The translations under genes and the position numbers were made by a program. The notes under the pieces are model-generated. The model searched no databases, was not told where the DNA came from, and was given only the letters and a program-made list of their open reading frames with translations. DNA of 18,635 bases, from positions 1 to 18,635 of the forward strand of contig JALSKY010000102.1 in the NCBI GenBank assembly GCA_026988585.1. The letters are read 5' to 3'. Source of the DNA: Deltaproteobacteria bacterium. Its GTDB lineage: Bacteria; Desulfobacterota; Dissulfuribacteria; Dissulfuribacterales; QOAL01. Positions 15,361 to 18,635 of this stretch are shown in pieces; positions within the stretch are counted from its first letter, which is position 1; every line of letters begins with the position of its first letter.

Positions 15361-16520
15361 GGCTCTTTTTTGCCTTTCTCAGGCTTGGCTGTACTGCCTT
15401 CGGGGGACCGGCCATGGTGAAGTATATTCAGGACCTGGTCTGCAAAAGGCATCAATGGGTGGATGAGAAGGATTTTCGCCAGGGTGTGGCCCTGGTGCAG
15501 ACTATACCCGGGGCCACTGCAATGCAGGCGGCTGCCTACGCAGGTCTGCGGGCCGGGAGAGGAATTGGGTCTCTTGCCGCTTATGTTGGATTTGGGCTGC
15601 CGGCCATGATGTTGATGCTGGTATTGACCTGGATCTATCAGAATGCCATGGATATCTCCATGGTTGTTTCTGCCTTCAACGGCCTTAAGGTCATTGTGGT
15701 TGCCATTGTTCTAAATGCCCTGATATCCTTTGGCAAAAAGATAGTGAAAGGGCTGGCGGACGGGGTACTGGCAGCAGTGGCTGCAGGGATAATTGCAGCG
15801 GGATACAGTCCTGTTGCCGCCATAATAGTATCTGGTCTGGCCGGTATCTTTCTCTATTCCAGGGCTTATCCTCAAGAGGTAAAAGCAGATTCAGACCAGG
15901 ATGAAAAATTCAACCTCTCATGGTTTTTCAGCAGGAACGAGGTAAGGTTTGCCCTATGGTGCATCCTTGCAGTCTTGGCAATTCTTGCCATCCTGCTCCT
16001 TCTTGAGCCCAAGCTTTTCCAGTTTGCGGTCATGATGATGAAGATCGATTTTTTTGCCTATGGCGGTGGCTATGCCTCTCTTCCCCTGATGTTTCATGAG
16101 CTGGTGGACAAGAGGGGGCTTATGGATGCCAAGGTACTCATGGACGGGACCGCCCTGGGACAGGTCACACCAGGGCCAATTGTGATAACTGCAACCTTCG
16201 CAGGATTGATACTTTACGGATTGGCAGGTGCACTGGTGGGTTCCTGGGCCATATTCACGCCATCCTTTCTGATACTGCTTTTTGCTGCGCCGGTATTTCA
16301 CCGCCTCCGGGATGATTACCGGTTCAGGCGGGTCATGAGAGGTGTCCTTGCCTCTTTTGTCGGGCTTCTCGCAGCGGTCCTTTACAGCTTTGTGATCGCT
16401 ATTTCCTGGACTATTCCAGGGATTCTGCTTGCAGTAGCTGCAACCGCTGCACTCCTCAGAGGAGTGGATATACTCTATGTGGTTCTGGCAGGCGCAATTG
16501 TTGCAGTAATATTCTTGTGA
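15336..16520 (+). CDS. chrA: Chromate transporter, ChrA family, two CHR domains
   Basis: The 394-residue membrane protein has two homologous CHR halves. The first shows LRLGCTAFGGP (16-25) and QTIPGATAMQ (55-64); the second has AYGGGYASLPLM and LGQVTPGPIVITATFAG. About ten hydrophobic helices are visible. The long type of this family exports chromate or transports sulfate-like anions across the inner membrane; the true substrate here is not known. Its ATG overlaps the end of bioB and is preceded by GAGG. No chrB-type regulator is nearby, and its place between biotin and repair genes suggests a basal role rather than an induced resistance operon. Confidence 0.92.
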   Translation: MEGNVSAIRLFFAFLRLGCTAFGGPAMVKYIQDLVCKRHQWVDEKDFRQGVALVQTIPGATAMQAAAYAGLRAGRGIGSLAAYVGFGLPAMMLMLVLTWIYQNAMDISMVVSAFNGLKVIVVAIVLNALISFGKKIVKGLADGVLAAVAAGIIAAGYSPVAAIIVSGLAGIFLYSRAYPQEVKADSDQDEKFNLSWFFSRNEVRFALWCILAVLAILAILLLLEPKLFQFAVMMMKIDFFAYGGGYASLPLMFHELVDKRGLMDAKVLMDGTALGQVTPGPIVITATFAGLILYGLAGALVGSWAIFTPSFLILLFAAPVFHRLRDDYRFRRVMRGVLASFVGLLAAVLYSFVIAISWTIPGILLAVAATAALLRGVDILYVVLAGAIVAVIFL

Positions 16521-16536
16521 TCTTGTTTGACAGGAT

Positions 16537-18441
16537 ATGGTGGACACCCGCGATTCCCTGGAGATTCATGAATGTTTGATAGAGATCCCTGCTGAAGGGG
16601 AGAGGCCGGATATCAGGCTATTCCCGTGCAGGCCTGGTGTCTATCATTTCATGGAGCCGGACGGCACCGTGCTGTATGTTGGAAAGGCAAGGAATCTGCG
16701 AGACAGGGTGGGATCCTATTTCAGGTCTGCTGCATCTCTGCCTGCAAGGACCAAGCTGATGCTCTCCAGGGCCAGGGCCATGAAGCTGGTGGTCACCGAT
16801 AGTGAGAAGGAGGCCCTAATCCTGGAGGCAGAGCTGATATCCCAGCTTAAACCCCGCTACAATATTCGGCTTCGGGATGACAAGGCCTATCCTTTTCTAC
16901 GGCTCAGCATTGGCAGCAAATGGCCAAGGCTCTCCATGGTGAGAAAAAGGCGGAATGACTCCAGCCTCTATTTCGGTCCCTATACCTCATCTTCAGTATT
17001 GAGGAACAGCCTTCAATTTCTCGGGGCAACCTTCAGGCTTCGTCGATGCAGTGACCATGTGATGAAGGCCAGGAGTCGCCCATGCCTCCTTTACCAGATC
17101 AACCGGTGTTCTGCTCCATGCTGCGGGCTCATATCCCATGAGGAATACTTGCAGTTGGTAAAGGATCTGCAGCTCTTTCTCCAGGGGAGAACCAATGACC
17201 TGGTGGTCAGGCTGAAAAAGGATATGGCGCGGGCAGCGGAGGCCCTGGAGTTCGAGAAGGCTGCTGTCATTCGGGATCAGATAAAGGCCCTCAGGAGAAC
17301 TGTTGAGGCCCAGGCTGTGGTTGGCCCTTCACGCCTGAACCTGGACGCTGTTGCCCTGTATGGCAGCAACCTTGGCCAGGAGGACTCTCAGATCCAGGCC
17401 AGTTCCCAACACGATTTCACTGCGGCCGTGCTCAGTGTAAGGCAGGGCAGGGTTACTGGATGCAGCCTTTTTGGAATAGTGGGGCGGATGGGAGAGCCTG
17501 GTTCACAGGTGCTTTCACTCTTCCTGAGACAGTATTATCAGGACCTGATCCCTCCTGGAGAGATATTACTGAATCTGGAGCCTGAGGATATCCAGAGCCT
17601 GTCGGAGATGTTTGCTCAGCGAAGGGGGGCAAGGGTGCATCTCCTCCTGCCGAAACGGGGAAAAAAAAAGGTGCTTCTGGAGCGGGCAAAAGATAACGCC
17701 CGGCAGGGGTTCCTGAGGCAGAGAAGGAAGGATGAAGGCTGGAGGGAGCTGGCTGCCCTGCTTGCTGTCCGCCTCAATCTTCAGAAGGAGCCGAATATCA
17801 TTGAGACCATTGACATCTCCACCTTTGGAGGAGAAGCTACTGTAGGCAGTCTGGTAAGGTTCGAATATGGCCAGGGTCTGAAGGAGGGTTACCGTATCTT
17901 TCGCATCAGGAATGTGCAGGGTGTTGACGATTACGGGTCCATCCAGGAGCTTCTCATCCGCAGGATCAGAAACAGTTCGAAAAAGGGGTTGCCGCTCCCT
18001 GATCTCTTTGTAATAGATGGAGGCCGAGGGCAACTCTCTGTTGCCATCCAGGCAGTCAACAGGATTGTCGGAGCAAAACGGTGTGAATTCATTGCCCTGG
18101 CAAAGGATCGGCATGGCACAGGAGAAAAGATCTTTCTTTCAAACGAGCCTGAGCCTGTTATGCTTCCTGTCCATGACCCTGTTTTGCGGTTTTTGCAGAC
18201 CATGAGGGATGAGGCCCACAGATTTGGCATCCGTAGAAACAGGAAGAATAGGATCAAGGCGCGGCTTTCGTCTCCTCTTTCCCATATTCCAGGGATAGGG
18301 CCAGTACGTCAGCGGGCACTGCTTGCACGTTTTGGCAGTCTTGAGGGGTTAAAACAGGCTGATCCTGAGGAGATAGCCAGTGAGAAAGGGATAACCATGG
18401 AGATGGCACTGAGGATCAAGGCTGAGCTTCATAACAGTTGA
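16537..18441 (+). CDS. uvrC: Excinuclease ABC subunit C
   Basis: The 634-residue product makes the two incisions of nucleotide excision repair with UvrAB. In order: GIY-YIG domain starting PGVYHF (33-38) with LYVGKARNLRDRV and a catalytic-type Glu in SEKEAL; a Cys cluster C171, C183, C191, C195 suited to a 4Fe-4S centre; UVR domain (about 222-256); RNase H-like nuclease with D426, D494 and H561; and C-terminal helix-hairpin-helix with HIPGIGPVRQRALLARFGS. About 15 extra residues precede the GIY-YIG domain. The ATG at 16537 is very close to AGGA (1 base); a GTG at 16540 has better spacing and may be used. It follows chrA by 16 bases, with mutL 32 bases after. Confidence 0.96.
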   Translation: MVDTRDSLEIHECLIEIPAEGERPDIRLFPCRPGVYHFMEPDGTVLYVGKARNLRDRVGSYFRSAASLPARTKLMLSRARAMKLVVTDSEKEALILEAELISQLKPRYNIRLRDDKAYPFLRLSIGSKWPRLSMVRKRRNDSSLYFGPYTSSSVLRNSLQFLGATFRLRRCSDHVMKARSRPCLLYQINRCSAPCCGLISHEEYLQLVKDLQLFLQGRTNDLVVRLKKDMARAAEALEFEKAAVIRDQIKALRRTVEAQAVVGPSRLNLDAVALYGSNLGQEDSQIQASSQHDFTAAVLSVRQGRVTGCSLFGIVGRMGEPGSQVLSLFLRQYYQDLIPPGEILLNLEPEDIQSLSEMFAQRRGARVHLLLPKRGKKKVLLERAKDNARQGFLRQRRKDEGWRELAALLAVRLNLQKEPNIIETIDISTFGGEATVGSLVRFEYGQGLKEGYRIFRIRNVQGVDDYGSIQELLIRRIRNSSKKGLPLPDLFVIDGGRGQLSVAIQAVNRIVGAKRCEFIALAKDRHGTGEKIFLSNEPEPVMLPVHDPVLRFLQTMRDEAHRFGIRRNRKNRIKARLSSPLSHIPGIGPVRQRALLARFGSLEGLKQADPEEIASEKGITMEMALRIKAELHNS

Positions 18442-18473
18442 TAGTGAGGCTTGAGAATGGAATTCAGGTGTAG

Positions 18474-18635
18474 ATGGGCAGGATAAAGAGGTTTTCACAG
18501 GAGCTCGCCAACCAGATTGCTGCTGGCGAAGTGGTTGAACGGCCGGCATCAGCCCTTAAGGAACTGATTGAAAACGCAGTGGATGCTGGTGCTTCGCATA
18601 TAGATATCCTCCTGGAAGATGGAGGCAAATCCCTT
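18474..18635 (+). CDS. mutL: DNA mismatch repair protein MutL, N-terminal 54 codons (runs off right edge)
   Basis: The ATG at 18474, directly after an in-frame TAG and preceded by AGGTG, opens a frame running to the edge. The peptide has the GHKL ATPase N-terminal pattern: LANQIAAGEVVERPAS then KELIENAVDAGA. The Glu and Asn equivalent to E. coli E29 and N33 are E30 and N34. MutL links mismatch recognition by MutS to strand removal. Being next to uvrC groups two repair pathways in one transcription unit. The rest of the protein, including any endonuclease domain, lies outside. Confidence 0.95.
   Translation, partial: MGRIKRFSQELANQIAAGEVVERPASALKELIENAVDAGASHIDILLEDGGKSL

Noticed and set aside
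15954..16547. 197-codon Cys-rich minus-strand frame
   Set aside because: Antisense to the chromate transporter; its Cys and Gln richness is the complement of hydrophobic codons.

Overview
The window has two parts that look unlike each other. The right part (about 7385 to the end, all + strand) is a tightly packed housekeeping and repair cluster with strong preference for AGG arginine codons. Together with bioA/bioB, uvrC and a mutL start, this suggests a Gram-negative anaerobe, possibly Desulfobacterota. That placement is inference only; no rRNA or other marker is present. The left part (1 to about 6220, all - strand) is the 5' two-thirds of a type I BREX phage-defence operon. It uses mainly CGN arginine codons, as expected for an acquired defence island.

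Left region, read in the direction of transcription (right to left): a sigma70-like promoter (6318-6345), a 72-residue excisionase-type HTH protein, brxA, brxB, brxC, then an unexpected four-helix-bundle (S23/IVS-type) gene, then the first 260 codons of pglX, which runs off the left edge. pglZ and brxL, which normally follow, would lie outside. The four-helix-bundle gene is bracketed by degenerate 7-bp-period repeats (consensus about CAGGGRG). A solitary copy of the same repeat sits in frame inside pglX. This cassette is the best candidate here for a poorly described mobile unit.

Middle region (6220-7384): a gamma-glutamylcyclotransferase-fold ORF whose 5' end is overlaid by a GC-rich hairpin containing a (CGCA)4 tract. 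The only well-placed RBS and ATG are out of frame with it, and one more 4-bp unit would restore the frame. The following gene-free stretch (about 6971-7384) holds several inverted repeats, including two 14-bp palindromes centred 21 bp apart just upstream of the next gene.

Right region: yhaO (Mre11/SbcD-type nuclease) and yhaN (giant Rad50/SbcC-like ATPase with a central pair of membrane helices instead of a zinc hook), then bioA, bioB, a two-domain chromate transporter, uvrC and the start of mutL. Gaps are 4-42 bp or slight overlaps, so co-transcription is likely. BioB has Ser at the position of one conserved auxiliary-cluster Cys, and BioA carries a four-Cys insertion. No tRNA, rRNA or CRISPR array was seen.
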